Positions 1-8,382 of a DNA stretch of 33,209 nucleotides are shown here, piece after piece. Every line of letters begins with the position of its first letter. Positions within the stretch are counted from its first letter, which is position 1. A program made the translations under genes and the position numbers. Origin of the DNA: Bacteroidota bacterium (lineage in GTDB: Bacteria > Bacteroidota > Rhodothermia > Rhodothermales > Rubricoccaceae); the NCBI GenBank assembly GCA_012960515.1, contig DUBD01000003.1, forward strand, positions 1 to 33,209. Reading direction: 5' to 3'. The notes beneath the pieces are model-generated. The model searched no databases. It was given only the letters and a program-made list of their open reading frames with translations, and was not told the origin of the DNA.

Positions 1-250
1 CGAAATCGGTCTCGCAGTTGACCTCCACCATCGCGGCAGCGGCGCCGTCGTCGGTGGTCGCCGTCGCGACGACGCCCTCGGTGGCGTCCCGGTCGGCGCG
101 CTTGGCCGCGACCTTCTCGCCCTTCTTGCGGAGGATCTCGATGGCGGCGTCGAAGTCGCCGTCGGCCTCGGTGAGGGCCTTCTTGCAGTCCATCATGCCA
201 ACGCCGGTGGCCTCGCGGAGGCGCTTGACGTCCTGTGCAGTGATCGCCAT
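1..250 (-). CDS. tsf: Elongation factor Ts, N-terminal part (runs off window edge)
   Basis: Minus strand from CAT at 248-250 translates [54 protein letters not shown]...; classic EF-Ts N-terminus; follows rpsB. Confidence 0.95.
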   Translation of the reverse strand, partial: MAITAQDVKRLREATGVGMMDCKKALTEADGDFDAAIEILRKKGEKVAAKRADRDATEGVVATATTDDGAAAAMVEVNCETDF

Positions 251-271
251 GTCAGTAGTGGGGTTTGTCAG

Positions 272-293
272 GCTGGCGGACGCTACCGCCAGC
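272..293. repeat. GCTGGCGG inverted pair, rpsB-tsf spacer
   Basis: GCTGGCGG-acgcta-CCGCCAGC. Confidence 0.8.
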
Positions 294-384
294 GGGAAGG
301 GGGGTGCAGTTACGAAAACGGGGAAACGAGGCGGACCCCGCTTCCCCGTTGGATGGGGCGCCCCACGTGGAGGCGGCCGGGTCC

Positions 385-1215
385 TTACGCGTCGTCGGAG
401 GGGGTCTCCTTCTCGGCCTCCGCCATGGACTTCGGCGCCTCTTCGGGCTTCTCGTCCGGCTGGGCGGCCTCCTTCACCTCGTCCGCGAGACGGCTCTCCG
501 CCTCCGCCTTGGCGGCGTCGGCTTCCATCTTGGCCGTGCTCGCGCCCTCGGCGACGGCGTCCGCGATGACGCGCGTGAAGAGCGCCACGGAGCGCATGGC
601 GTCGTCGTTGGCCGGGATCGGGTAGTCCACGAGGTCCGGGTCCACGTTCGTGTCCACGAGCGCGATGACCGGGATGCCGAGCTTCTTCGCCTCGTCCACG
701 GCGATGTGCTCGCGCTTGACGTCCACGACGAAGAGGGCGCCCGGGAGCTTGGCCATGTCAGCGATACCGCCGAGCACGCGGTCCAGCTTCTCCAGCTCGC
801 GGGAGCGCATGAGCCGCTCCTTCTTCTTGAGCTGCGCGGTGGTGCCGTCCTGCTCCTGGCGCTGGAGCGTCTCCATGCGGCGGATGCTCTTCTTGACCGT
901 CTGGAAGTTGGTCAGCATGCCGCCCTGCCAGCGGTCCACGATGAAGGGCATGCCGGCGCGCTGCGCCTCCTCCTTCACCACGGCCTGCGCCTGCTTCTTC
1001 GTGCCAACGAAGAGGATGGTCTTGCCACGCTTCGCGAACCGAGCGGCGACGTCCGCGGCCTCGTCCAGGAGCGCCTGGGTCTTCTTCAGGTCGATGATGT
1101 GGATCCCGTTGCGCTGCATGAAGATGTACGGCGCCATCTTCGGGTTCCAGCGGCTCGTGAGGTGCCCGAAGTGGGCGCCCGCACGGAGGAGGTCTTCGAT
1201 CGATGCTTTGGGCAT
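385..1215 (-). CDS. rpsB: 30S ribosomal protein S2 with acidic C-terminal extension
   Basis: [46 protein letters not shown]...; start ATG at 1215 chosen inside the longer ORF 385..1407. Confidence 0.97.
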   Translation of the reverse strand: MPKASIEDLLRAGAHFGHLTSRWNPKMAPYIFMQRNGIHIIDLKKTQALLDEAADVAARFAKRGKTILFVGTKKQAQAVVKEEAQRAGMPFIVDRWQGGMLTNFQTVKKSIRRMETLQRQEQDGTTAQLKKKERLMRSRELEKLDRVLGGIADMAKLPGALFVVDVKREHIAVDEAKKLGIPVIALVDTNVDPDLVDYPIPANDDAMRSVALFTRVIADAVAEGASTAKMEADAAKAEAESRLADEVKEAAQPDEKPEEAPKSMAEAEKETPSDDA

Positions 1216-1290
1216 GGGGGTGCAGGCCGTGCCTGCGGGTGGGCGCGAGGCCGGGCCTCGCGCGGGTTGAAACCGCCCCCGCCGTCTGCC

Positions 1291-1348
1291 GCGCTGGCGA
1301 TCCCCACCGGCGAGGCCGTGGCCTCGCGAGGGGGACACCCGCCAGCGC
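1291..1348. repeat. Nested GCTGGCG-type inverted repeat, rpsI-rpsB spacer
   Basis: GCGCTGGCG (1291-1299) / CGCCAGCGC (1340-1348) enclosing TCCCC...GGGGA and GCGAGGC-cgtg-GCCTCGC. Confidence 0.75.
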
Positions 1349-1445
1349 GTCGGGCGGGGTGGGAGATGGAGGGGTCCCGGGTCCCGGGCGGTCCCGAGTT
1401 GAGCCAACCCGGACGCGCTCGGGGCGCGGGAGTCCGCGGAGCGGC

Positions 1446-1835
1446 TTAGCGCTTCGAGAACTGGAACTTCTTGCGGGCCTTCGGCTGACCCGGCTTCTTC
1501 CGCTCGACGGCACGCGGGTCACGCGTGAGGTAGCCGGCGTCGCGGAGCGGCTTGCGGAGCGCCTCGTCGTACTCCACGAGGCAGCGCGCGATGCCGAGCT
1601 GCGTGGCCTCGGCCTGGCCGGTGAGGCCGCCGCCCTTCGCGTTCACGAGGACGTCGAACTGGCCGCGGAGCTCGGTGAGCTCCAGCGGGGCGACCGCTGC
1701 GCGCTGACGGATCTCCGTGGGGAGGTACTCCGAAAGCGGGCGCTTGTTGATGACGATGTTGCCGGAGCCGGGGCGGAGGTAAACCCGCGCGGTCGAGGTC
1801 TTGCGACGGCCGACGGCCTGGTACTGAGTAGGCAT
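1446..1835 (-). CDS. rpsI: 30S ribosomal protein S9
   Basis: 129 aa; [29 protein letters not shown]... and C-terminal [17 protein letters not shown]. Confidence 0.97.
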   Translation of the reverse strand: MPTQYQAVGRRKTSTARVYLRPGSGNIVINKRPLSEYLPTEIRQRAAVAPLELTELRGQFDVLVNAKGGGLTGQAEATQLGIARCLVEYDEALRKPLRDAGYLTRDPRAVERKKPGQPKARKKFQFSKR

Positions 1836-1853
1836 AGGAGGGGGTCGCTAGAG

Positions 1854-2303
1854 TTACGCGTCGAGGTCGAGCGGCTGCGGGTTCTGCGCCGCGTGCGGGT
1901 GCTCCGCGCCGGCGTAGACCTTGAGCTTCTTGGCCATGGCGCGGCCGAGGCGGTTCTTCGGGAGCATGCCCTGGATGGCGCGCTCGAGGATCCGCTCGGG
2001 GTACTTCTCGCGGACCTCGCGGGGGGTCTGCGTGGTCACGCCACCGGGGTAGCCGGAGTGCCGGAAGTAGGTCTTCGCGGTCTCCTTGTTGCCGGTGAAC
2101 CGGACCTTCTCCGCGTTGACGATGACGACGAAGTCGCCGGTGTCGACGTGGGGGGTGTACTCCGGCTTGTGCTTGCCGCGGAGGATGGCCGCGACTTGTG
2201 CCGCCAGTCGGCCGACGACCTGGTTGTCGGCGTCGACGAGATGCCAAGCGTGCTCGACGTCCGCCGGGCGGGCGCTGAACGTCTTAAACGAGTTGGTGTC
2301 CAT
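1854..2303 (-). CDS. rplM: 50S ribosomal protein L13
   Basis: 149 aa; [47 protein letters not shown]...; upstream of rpsI. Confidence 0.97.
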   Translation of the reverse strand: MDTNSFKTFSARPADVEHAWHLVDADNQVVGRLAAQVAAILRGKHKPEYTPHVDTGDFVVIVNAEKVRFTGNKETAKTYFRHSGYPGGVTTQTPREVREKYPERILERAIQGMLPKNRLGRAMAKKLKVYAGAEHPHAAQNPQPLDLDA

Positions 2304-2594
2304 GATGGAATCGCGTGGATCGGGGCGCGGGAAGTGGGCCGCCTGCGGCGGGACCTCCGGGGCGCAAAAAAACGGGCGACCGGACTGGCCGCGCCGCCAC
2401 CGACTGCGCTCGTCCGCTGAGGGGCATCATCTCGCGAGGGCGGAACGCAGGCTGAGCCGTCGAAACTAGAGGGCCCAGGCAGCGAGAGTCAACGCGCCGG
2501 CACCCGCATGTGCCCCATTTGCGCCACGTTCGCGGATTCTTCCCCTCGCACTTCCGCTATCTTGCGCGGCTTCCGCCGGGAGGACCGCCCCCTT

Positions 2595-3269
2595 ATGCCC
2601 CCTGACGACCTCGCCCGCCTCGACGCCGTCGCGCGTCACCTCCCGTTCGACGTTCGGGACGTGGACGCTGCCAACGACGCGTTCGCCCGCTGGCGGGAGA
2701 CGGGCGAGGGCCTTCGCGAGGTGGACCTCTGGGCCTACTGCTACGTACAGCGCTACTTCCTCGCGCAGTTCGTCCGCGAGCGGGGCGCCGCCAGCGACGT
2801 GGACGCCTGCATCACGAACACCTTCGAGCGCGTGCGCCGGAAGTACGACGCCATCGACCCCAAGCGGTTCGCCTCCTACGTCTCGGTCGCCTGCAAGAAC
2901 GCCCTCCGCAACCACCGGCGCGACCGGAAGAGCGAGACGGAGCTACCGGAGCAGCTCCCCGGCCGCCAGCCGGCCGCCCACGCCGCGGACCTCGATGCGC
3001 TCCTCATCCGCGAGGTCATCGCCGCCGCGCTGGCGGCGCTCCCCAGGGCCGTCGCGGAGGTGGGCACGATGCGCCTGCTGCACGGGATGGAGTACGCCGA
3101 GATCGCCGAACGGCTGGGAGCGGCGCTCCCTACCGTGAGGACCTACGCCTCCCGCGCCGTGGCCCGGCTCCGGAAGGACCCCCGCCTCCGCTCCCTGTAC
3201 TACGACGACCTCCTCCCACCGGGCGCCCTCCCAGATGACTCCGTTCGCCTCGGTGAAGACGAGAGTTAG
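2595..3269 (+). CDS. RNA polymerase sigma factor, sigma-70/ECF-like
   Basis: Region-2-like FERVRRKYDAIDPKRFASYVSVACKNALRNHRRDRK and region-4-like HTH LLHGMEYAEIAERLGAALPTVRTYASRAVARLRKD; ATG at 2595. Confidence 0.8.
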   Translation: MPPDDLARLDAVARHLPFDVRDVDAANDAFARWRETGEGLREVDLWAYCYVQRYFLAQFVRERGAASDVDACITNTFERVRRKYDAIDPKRFASYVSVACKNALRNHRRDRKSETELPEQLPGRQPAAHAADLDALLIREVIAAALAALPRAVAEVGTMRLLHGMEYAEIAERLGAALPTVRTYASRAVARLRKDPRLRSLYYDDLLPPGALPDDSVRLGEDES

Positions 3270-3335
3270 CCCGCGCAAGTTGTTACGCCAGACACCGCGA
3301 CGTGTCTAGCGCCCCGAACGCCCGCCACCTCCCCG

Positions 3336-4199
3336 ATGCCCTCCGTCCCGCTCCACGAGCGACTCCGCGAGTACGCTGCCCTGACCGCCGCCGAGCGGGC
3401 AGAGGTAGACGCCCTCGTTGAGTCCCGCCCCGACCTCCACGATGCGTGGACCGAGGCCCGGGCCCTCGCGGCGGTGATCGACGCCGCCCGAGCACCCGAC
3501 GACCTGGCGGCGCAGGTCGTGGACGAGAGTCTCGGGCTCGGCCGGGACGCACCGCCTGCGCCGGACGAGCGAGCCGCGCTGGAGCACATCGCGGAGGAGT
3601 TGGAGGACCCGCTCGCGCAGTTCGAACGGCTGACCGGCCACGCGTTGCCCCCCCCCCTCGATGACCATAGCGGCGACGGCCGCCCGGCTGAACGGCCCGC
3701 TCGGCTGGCGGGAGACCGCGGCGCGGTGCAGGCGAGACCTCGCCTGAGGCGAGGTCTCGCCCTGGCCCTCGTGGCCGTCGTGGGGCTGTACGGGGCCGCG
3801 TTCGCCACGTCCTCTCTGACGACGCCGGAGCGCGTCCGCGTGGCCGAGGTCTCGGACGTGAGCACGGCGTTCCGCCCGGTCCGGGGTGCGGAACTCTCCG
3901 ACCGCTACGCCGAGGCCGTCTCCCTTCTAGAAGGCGCGCAGACCTCCACGCTCGGACTTTTCCCCCGGACGGACGCGGACCGCTTGGACGCCGCCGCCGA
4001 TGCCTTCGCGGAGATCGCCCGCGAGGCTCCCGACGACGGATTCGGCAAAGAGGCCGCGCTCGCGCTCGGGCGAATCCGCCTGCTCCAGGGCCGCGACGAG
4101 GAGGCGCGCGTCGCGCTGGACGCCGTGATGGCGCAGGGCGGCTACCGCGCCCCAGACGCCGCCCGCCTGCTGGACTACCTCGACGAGCAGGCGCGGTGA
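3336..4199 (+). CDS. Single-pass membrane protein, candidate anti-sigma/TPR-like partner of the upstream sigma factor
   Basis: 287 aa; cytoplasmic acidic N-terminus, one TM segment (GLALALVAVVGLYGAAFATS), helical TPR-like C-terminus; co-directional with and 66 nt after the sigma gene. Confidence 0.6.
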   Translation: MPSVPLHERLREYAALTAAERAEVDALVESRPDLHDAWTEARALAAVIDAARAPDDLAAQVVDESLGLGRDAPPAPDERAALEHIAEELEDPLAQFERLTGHALPPPLDDHSGDGRPAERPARLAGDRGAVQARPRLRRGLALALVAVVGLYGAAFATSSLTTPERVRVAEVSDVSTAFRPVRGAELSDRYAEAVSLLEGAQTSTLGLFPRTDADRLDAAADAFAEIAREAPDDGFGKEAALALGRIRLLQGRDEEARVALDAVMAQGGYRAPDAARLLDYLDEQAR

Positions 4200-4224
4200 C
4201 GCCCGCCCATCGGCACCGCTAGCG

Positions 4225-4641
4225 TTACAGCATCCGCCGCCGCTCGGCCTCCGTGGGGAGGCCGCAGACGTCCTTCGTGCCGAACCACCGGTAGCGGTTG
4301 CGCGCCACCCAGCGGTAGATCGCCTCGCGCGCCGGGCGGGGCATCCACCGCCCGACAGCCGACAGCGCGGGCCACGGCTGGCGGAGCCTCCGCATGAGCA
4401 CGAGCGCGGCGTCGGAGCCCGTCAGCGTCTGCTCGGGACCGACGAGGACGACGCCTTCGAGGTAGTCCGGCGGCAGGCCGGAGGCCTCCAGCAGCGGCTT
4501 CGCGGCGTCGTCCTGCAACGACCCGAACCGGAGCGGCGACGCGTCTTCCCGCTCGTTGTCCAGGATGAAGCGGGTCGCGCCCTCGCAGAGCGAGCACACG
4601 CCGTCGATCAGGAGGACGGGAACGTCGGGGCGCTTAGGCAT
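4225..4641 (-). CDS. DCC-family (DUF393) thiol-disulfide oxidoreductase
   Basis: VLLIDGVCSLCEGATRFILDNERED...RFGSLQDDAAKPLL; DxxCxxC signature of DUF393/DCC proteins. Confidence 0.88.
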   Translation of the reverse strand: MPKRPDVPVLLIDGVCSLCEGATRFILDNEREDASPLRFGSLQDDAAKPLLEASGLPPDYLEGVVLVGPEQTLTGSDAALVLMRRLRQPWPALSAVGRWMPRPAREAIYRWVARNRYRWFGTKDVCGLPTEAERRRML

Positions 4642-4707
4642 GGCGAACAAAAACGCGGGGACGTGCCGACGCACGCCCCCGCGGGAGGTTCTGAGCCGGA
4701 GGCCGCG

Positions 4708-5844
4708 CTAGGCGGCGTACGTGTTGAGCATCACCGGCATGATGAGCATCAGCACGTCTTCCCCCTCCAGCGGCTCCGCGGGCGAGACGACGCCGGCGCG
4801 GTTGGGCGAGGAGAACTCGAAGACCGCGTCCTCTGCGTCGAGGTTCTGGAGCACCTCCGTGAGGTAGTTGGCGTTGAAGCCGATCTCCATCTCGTCCGCG
4901 TCGTACTCGCAGAGCACGCGCTCCTTGGCCTCCGAGGCCCGCTCGATGTCTTCGGCGGAGATCTCGATGAGGTCCTTCTTGAGCGAAAGCCGCACCTGAT
5001 GCGTCATGCTGGAGGAGTACAGCGCGACGCGCTTGACGGCGTTGAGCAGTGCCTCGCGCTGGACCGTCAGTTGCTTCTCGTTCTCGACGGGGATGACGGC
5101 CTCGTAGTTGGGGTACTGCTCGTCGATCATGCGCCCGATGACCGTGGTCTCGCCGAGGTTGAACTCCACGTAGCCCCCGCCCACTCGGACGGTGCAGTCG
5201 CCGTCGCCGGCGGCTTTGCCCGCCAGCGCGAGGGCCTTCTCCGGCGCGATGAACTCCATCGCGGGCTCCGCGGTGATCGCGTCCATGGTGAGACGCACGA
5301 GCCGGTGGCCGTCCGTGGCGACGATACGCGCGTTCTCCGGGCGGACCTGGAAGAGCACGCCCATCATGGCGGGCCGGAGCGCGTCCTTGGAAACCGCGAA
5401 CCCGGTCTTGTCGATCGCGCGGCGGATCACGGCGGAGGGCGCCGTCACGGTCTGGGCGTCCTCCAGGCTCGGCAGCGCGGGGTAGTCCCCACCGTCGAAG
5501 CCGACCATCTTGTAGCGGCCCTGGTCCGTGGTCAGCTCCACGGTATGCTCCGTGTCCGTCTGGACCGTCACCGGCAGGCCGGAGGGCAGCGCGCGGACGG
5601 TGTCCAGCAGGCGCTTGGCCGGGACCGCGATCCGCTGCTTGGCGTCGGTCCCGTTGGTCTCGAACTGCACCGGCAGCGCCTGCACGATGGAGATGTCGAG
5701 GTCGGTCGCGGCGATGCGCAGGGTGTCCTCGTCGCGCTCGAAGAGGACGCACTCGAGGATGGGGAGCGTGGCCTTGGAGGGGACGGCGCCGCTGACCGTC
5801 GCGAGGGCGCGCTGGAGGTCCTGGCTGTTGACGGTGAACTTCAT
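4708..5844 (-). CDS. dnaN: DNA polymerase III beta sliding clamp
   Basis: MKFTVNSQDLQRALATVSGAVPSKATLPILECVLFE...; 378 aa; C-terminal LIMPVMLNTYAA; next to dnaA. Confidence 0.96.
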   Translation of the reverse strand: MKFTVNSQDLQRALATVSGAVPSKATLPILECVLFERDEDTLRIAATDLDISIVQALPVQFETNGTDAKQRIAVPAKRLLDTVRALPSGLPVTVQTDTEHTVELTTDQGRYKMVGFDGGDYPALPSLEDAQTVTAPSAVIRRAIDKTGFAVSKDALRPAMMGVLFQVRPENARIVATDGHRLVRLTMDAITAEPAMEFIAPEKALALAGKAAGDGDCTVRVGGGYVEFNLGETTVIGRMIDEQYPNYEAVIPVENEKQLTVQREALLNAVKRVALYSSSMTHQVRLSLKKDLIEISAEDIERASEAKERVLCEYDADEMEIGFNANYLTEVLQNLDAEDAVFEFSSPNRAGVVSPAEPLEGEDVLMLIMPVMLNTYAA

Positions 5845-5850
5845 AACCGG

Positions 5851-5963
5851 GGCGGACCGAGCGCCCGCTAGAGCTGTCGTTTCAGGAAAAGACGATGACG
5901 CAGTATCGGGAGAACCCGTTCCGCAATCAACCGCTGCGGGACGCTCTCCCGATGGCTTCACCG
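5851..5963 (-). repeat. 113-nt leader repeat, copy 1 (immediately upstream of dnaN)
   Basis: Aligns without length change to 6352-6464; most of the 14 mismatches fall in a hairpin; ends 6 nt from the dnaN ATG. Confidence 0.9.
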
Positions 5964-6027
5964 CCCCGCCCTCGCCCCGCTGGCGGAGGTCGTCAGCAGG
6001 CGGGGCAAGGCGAGCCAAGGGTGCGGA

Positions 6028-6345
6028 TTACAACGTTAGTATTGCCGTGATCGCACTGGCTGCGGAGGCGAGGGCGATCGCGAGAGCAACGAGCCTCCGC
6101 GTCACCTCACGCCCGCGCTGAATCTCCAGTGTCATCGCTCGTTGCTCTCGGCGCTCTTCAATTGTCTCCGCCAGCGGGACAACCGTGCTGTCGCCCACCA
6201 TCAACACGAGCGGTTGACGTGATCCCGGTTGACGATCAGGTGGTTGCAGGTCTGCCTTGAAGAGAGCCTGGCTATCAGTGTTTAGGGCTTCACTATGTGT
6301 CCTGGTTCTAGCGCCCAAAGCTTGGCGCAAGTAAAACAGCTTCAT
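6028..6345 (-). CDS. Small (105 aa) protein with C-terminal TM segment, inserted between dnaA and dnaN
   Basis: MKLFYLRQALGARTRTHSEALNTDSQ...RREVTRRLVALAIALASAASAITAILTL; AT-richer local composition than neighbours; preceded by leader repeat copy 2 at the same 6-nt spacing as dnaN. Confidence 0.55.
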   Translation of the reverse strand: MKLFYLRQALGARTRTHSEALNTDSQALFKADLQPPDRQPGSRQPLVLMVGDSTVVPLAETIEERREQRAMTLEIQRGREVTRRLVALAIALASAASAITAILTL

Positions 6346-6351
6346 GTTTGA

Positions 6352-6464
6352 GGCGGACCGAGCACCCGCTAGAGCTGTCGTTTCAGGAAAAGACGATGAC
6401 GCAGTATCGGCAGGACTCGTTTGGCAATCAACAGCCAAACGTTGCTCTCCCGATGGCTTCACCG
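6352..6464 (-). repeat. 113-nt leader repeat, copy 2 (upstream of small ORF, downstream of dnaA)
   Basis: Same length as copy 1; shared core GGCGGACCGAGC(G/A)CCCGCTAGAGCTGTCGTTTCAGGAAAAGACGATGACGCAGTATCGG and CTCTCCCGATGGCTTCACCG. Confidence 0.9.
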
Positions 6465-6465
6465 T

Positions 6466-6506
6466 CCGGCTGGCGGACCGTCCCGCCGAGGCCTCCCGCC
6501 AGCCGG
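6466..6506. repeat. GCTGGCGG inverted pair at the 3' end of dnaA
   Basis: CCGGCTGGCGG (6466-6476) / CCGCCAGCCGG (6496-6506), 11-bp stem. Confidence 0.8.
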
Positions 6507-6527
6507 GAGGCGCCTACCGCTCGCGCC

Positions 6528-8066
6528 CTACCGCGTGTGCAGCTCCAGCTTCTTCCGCACGCGCTCCACCGTCTCGCGGAAGAGCGGGTCCGTGTCGATC
6601 TGGTCCTCCACGCTCCGCACGGCGTGGATCACCGTGGAGTGGTCGCGCCCGCCGAAGCCCTGCCCGATCGTCTTGAGCGAGTGCTTCGTGAGCTGCTTGC
6701 AGAAGTACATCGCGATCTGGCGCGCCTGCACCACCTCGCGCTTCCGGGTCCGGGCGCGGACGAGGTCCTCGGGGATGTCCAGCACCTCGCAGGTGACCGT
6801 CTGGATCTGCGGGAGCGTGAGCGCCGCGCGCTGCTCCTTGATGAGGTCGCGCAGCCCATCGCGCGCCATCTCCAGATCGATCTCCCGGTTCTGCAGCGCG
6901 CCGTACGCGGAGAGCCGGATGAGGGCGCCCTCCAGCTCCCGGATGTTCGCCGTGACGTGCGTCGCGATGTACTCCAGCACGGCGTCCGAGACCTTCGTGC
7001 CGTCGTCCTCCGCGCGGCGGCGGAGGATCGCGATTCGGGTCTCCAACTCCGGCGCCTGCACGTCCGCCACCAGTCCCCACTGGAACCGCGAGACGAGCCG
7101 CTCTTCCAGCCCCTCGATGTCCTTCAGCGGACGGTCCGAGGAGAGCACGATCTGCTTCCGTTGGAGGTGCAGCTCGTTGAAGATGTGGAAGAACTGCTCC
7201 TGCGTCTTCTCCTTGCCGCCGAAGAACTGGACGTCGTCCACGATGAGCACGTCCACGCTCTGGTAGAGCTCCGCGAAGGCGCCTGCCGCGTTGTTGCGGA
7301 TGGCCCGGACGAACTCCGACGTGAACTGCTCGCTGGAGGTGTAGCGGACGGTCCGCGCGTGACCGTGCGTCCGCGCGTAGTTGCCGATGGCCTGGATCAG
7401 GTGCGTCTTCCCGAGCCCCACGCCGCCGTAGATCAGGAACGGGTTGAACGCCGTCTCGCCCGGCTGCTGCGCGATGGCCCACGCCGCGCTCCGCGCCAGC
7501 CGGTTGCAATCCCCCTCGATGAAGCGGTCGAACGTGAGGAGCGGGTCCAGGTGCGGGTCCACCTCGCGGCGGACGCCCGGGATGGCGAAGGGGCTCGTGC
7601 CGTGGCCGTTCGGCGCCTGCGCTGGCGGACGGGCCGGGCCAGGCTGAGGCGCGGGATAGCCTCGGTGTGGGGCGTGTCCGGACGGAGCGCCAGCCTGCGG
7701 CGAGGTGTCCACGGAGCGGGCGCGGCGCCCGGGCACGAGCGCGTCCGGGCGGGCCGGAAGCTGCATGGAGGCACCGGGCCGCTCCGCCTCCGTGTCCTCC
7801 CGCTCGATCACGATATCGTAGAAGAGGCGGCCCGTCGGGCCGAGCACCTTCGTGATCGTCTTGCGCAGGAGCGCGAAGTAGTGCTCCTCCAGCCACTCGT
7901 AGTAGAACCGGCTCGGAAGCTGAACGGTCAGCTTCGGGACGCCGTCCTCTTCTTCGAGCGCCACCGCGCGGAGCGGGTCAAACCAGGTGCGGTAGCTCTG
8001 CCGGCTGATGTTGTCTCGGATGATCGCGAGACACTCGTCCCAGACCTCGTCGGGGGTCCTGTTCAT
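6528..8066 (-). CDS. dnaA: Chromosomal replication initiator DnaA
   Basis: MNRTPDEVWDECLAIIRDNISRQSYRTWFDPLRAV..., NPFLIYGGVGLGKTHLIQAIGNYA (Walker A), DVLIVDDVQFFGGKEKTQEQFFHIFN (Walker B), C-terminal GGRDHSTVIHAVRSVEDQ. Confidence 0.98.
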   Translation of the reverse strand: MNRTPDEVWDECLAIIRDNISRQSYRTWFDPLRAVALEEEDGVPKLTVQLPSRFYYEWLEEHYFALLRKTITKVLGPTGRLFYDIVIEREDTEAERPGASMQLPARPDALVPGRRARSVDTSPQAGAPSGHAPHRGYPAPQPGPARPPAQAPNGHGTSPFAIPGVRREVDPHLDPLLTFDRFIEGDCNRLARSAAWAIAQQPGETAFNPFLIYGGVGLGKTHLIQAIGNYARTHGHARTVRYTSSEQFTSEFVRAIRNNAAGAFAELYQSVDVLIVDDVQFFGGKEKTQEQFFHIFNELHLQRKQIVLSSDRPLKDIEGLEERLVSRFQWGLVADVQAPELETRIAILRRRAEDDGTKVSDAVLEYIATHVTANIRELEGALIRLSAYGALQNREIDLEMARDGLRDLIKEQRAALTLPQIQTVTCEVLDIPEDLVRARTRKREVVQARQIAMYFCKQLTKHSLKTIGQGFGGRDHSTVIHAVRSVEDQIDTDPLFRETVERVRKKLELHTR

Positions 8067-8163
8067 CGAGCCGGAAGCGGTAGCGGTGGGAGGGAAGCGA
8101 AGAGCGTCAAGATCCGACAACGGAGGGATCCGTGCGAGGGAGGCACGGAGGGGACCCGTGGGG

Positions 8164-8382
8164 TTATCCACAGCCCAACCGAACGCCGCGTGGGGTCAGG
8201 GGCCGGGGACTCCCGGGGACACTCGCGCTATCCACATCTTTTCCACGTTGTGGAAAAGGGGAGCTATCCCCTTGCGGTGCAACGCCGTCGGATCCAACAG
8301 AGAAACAAACAGGCGCGGTGGCACCCTCGAAGTGAAGCGCGCGCGGGGCGAGCGGTTCGGGAACGGGGTGGACTTTTCCACA
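8164..8382. promoter_or_regulatory. Candidate oriC / DnaA-box cluster upstream of dnaA
   Basis: TTATCCACA 8164-8172 (consensus), CTATCCACA 8228-8236, TTTTCCACG 8239-8247, TGTGGAAAA 8249-8257 (reverse TTTTCCACA), TTTTCCACA 8374-8382, in the non-coding gap between dnaA and the DUF177 gene. Confidence 0.7.
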
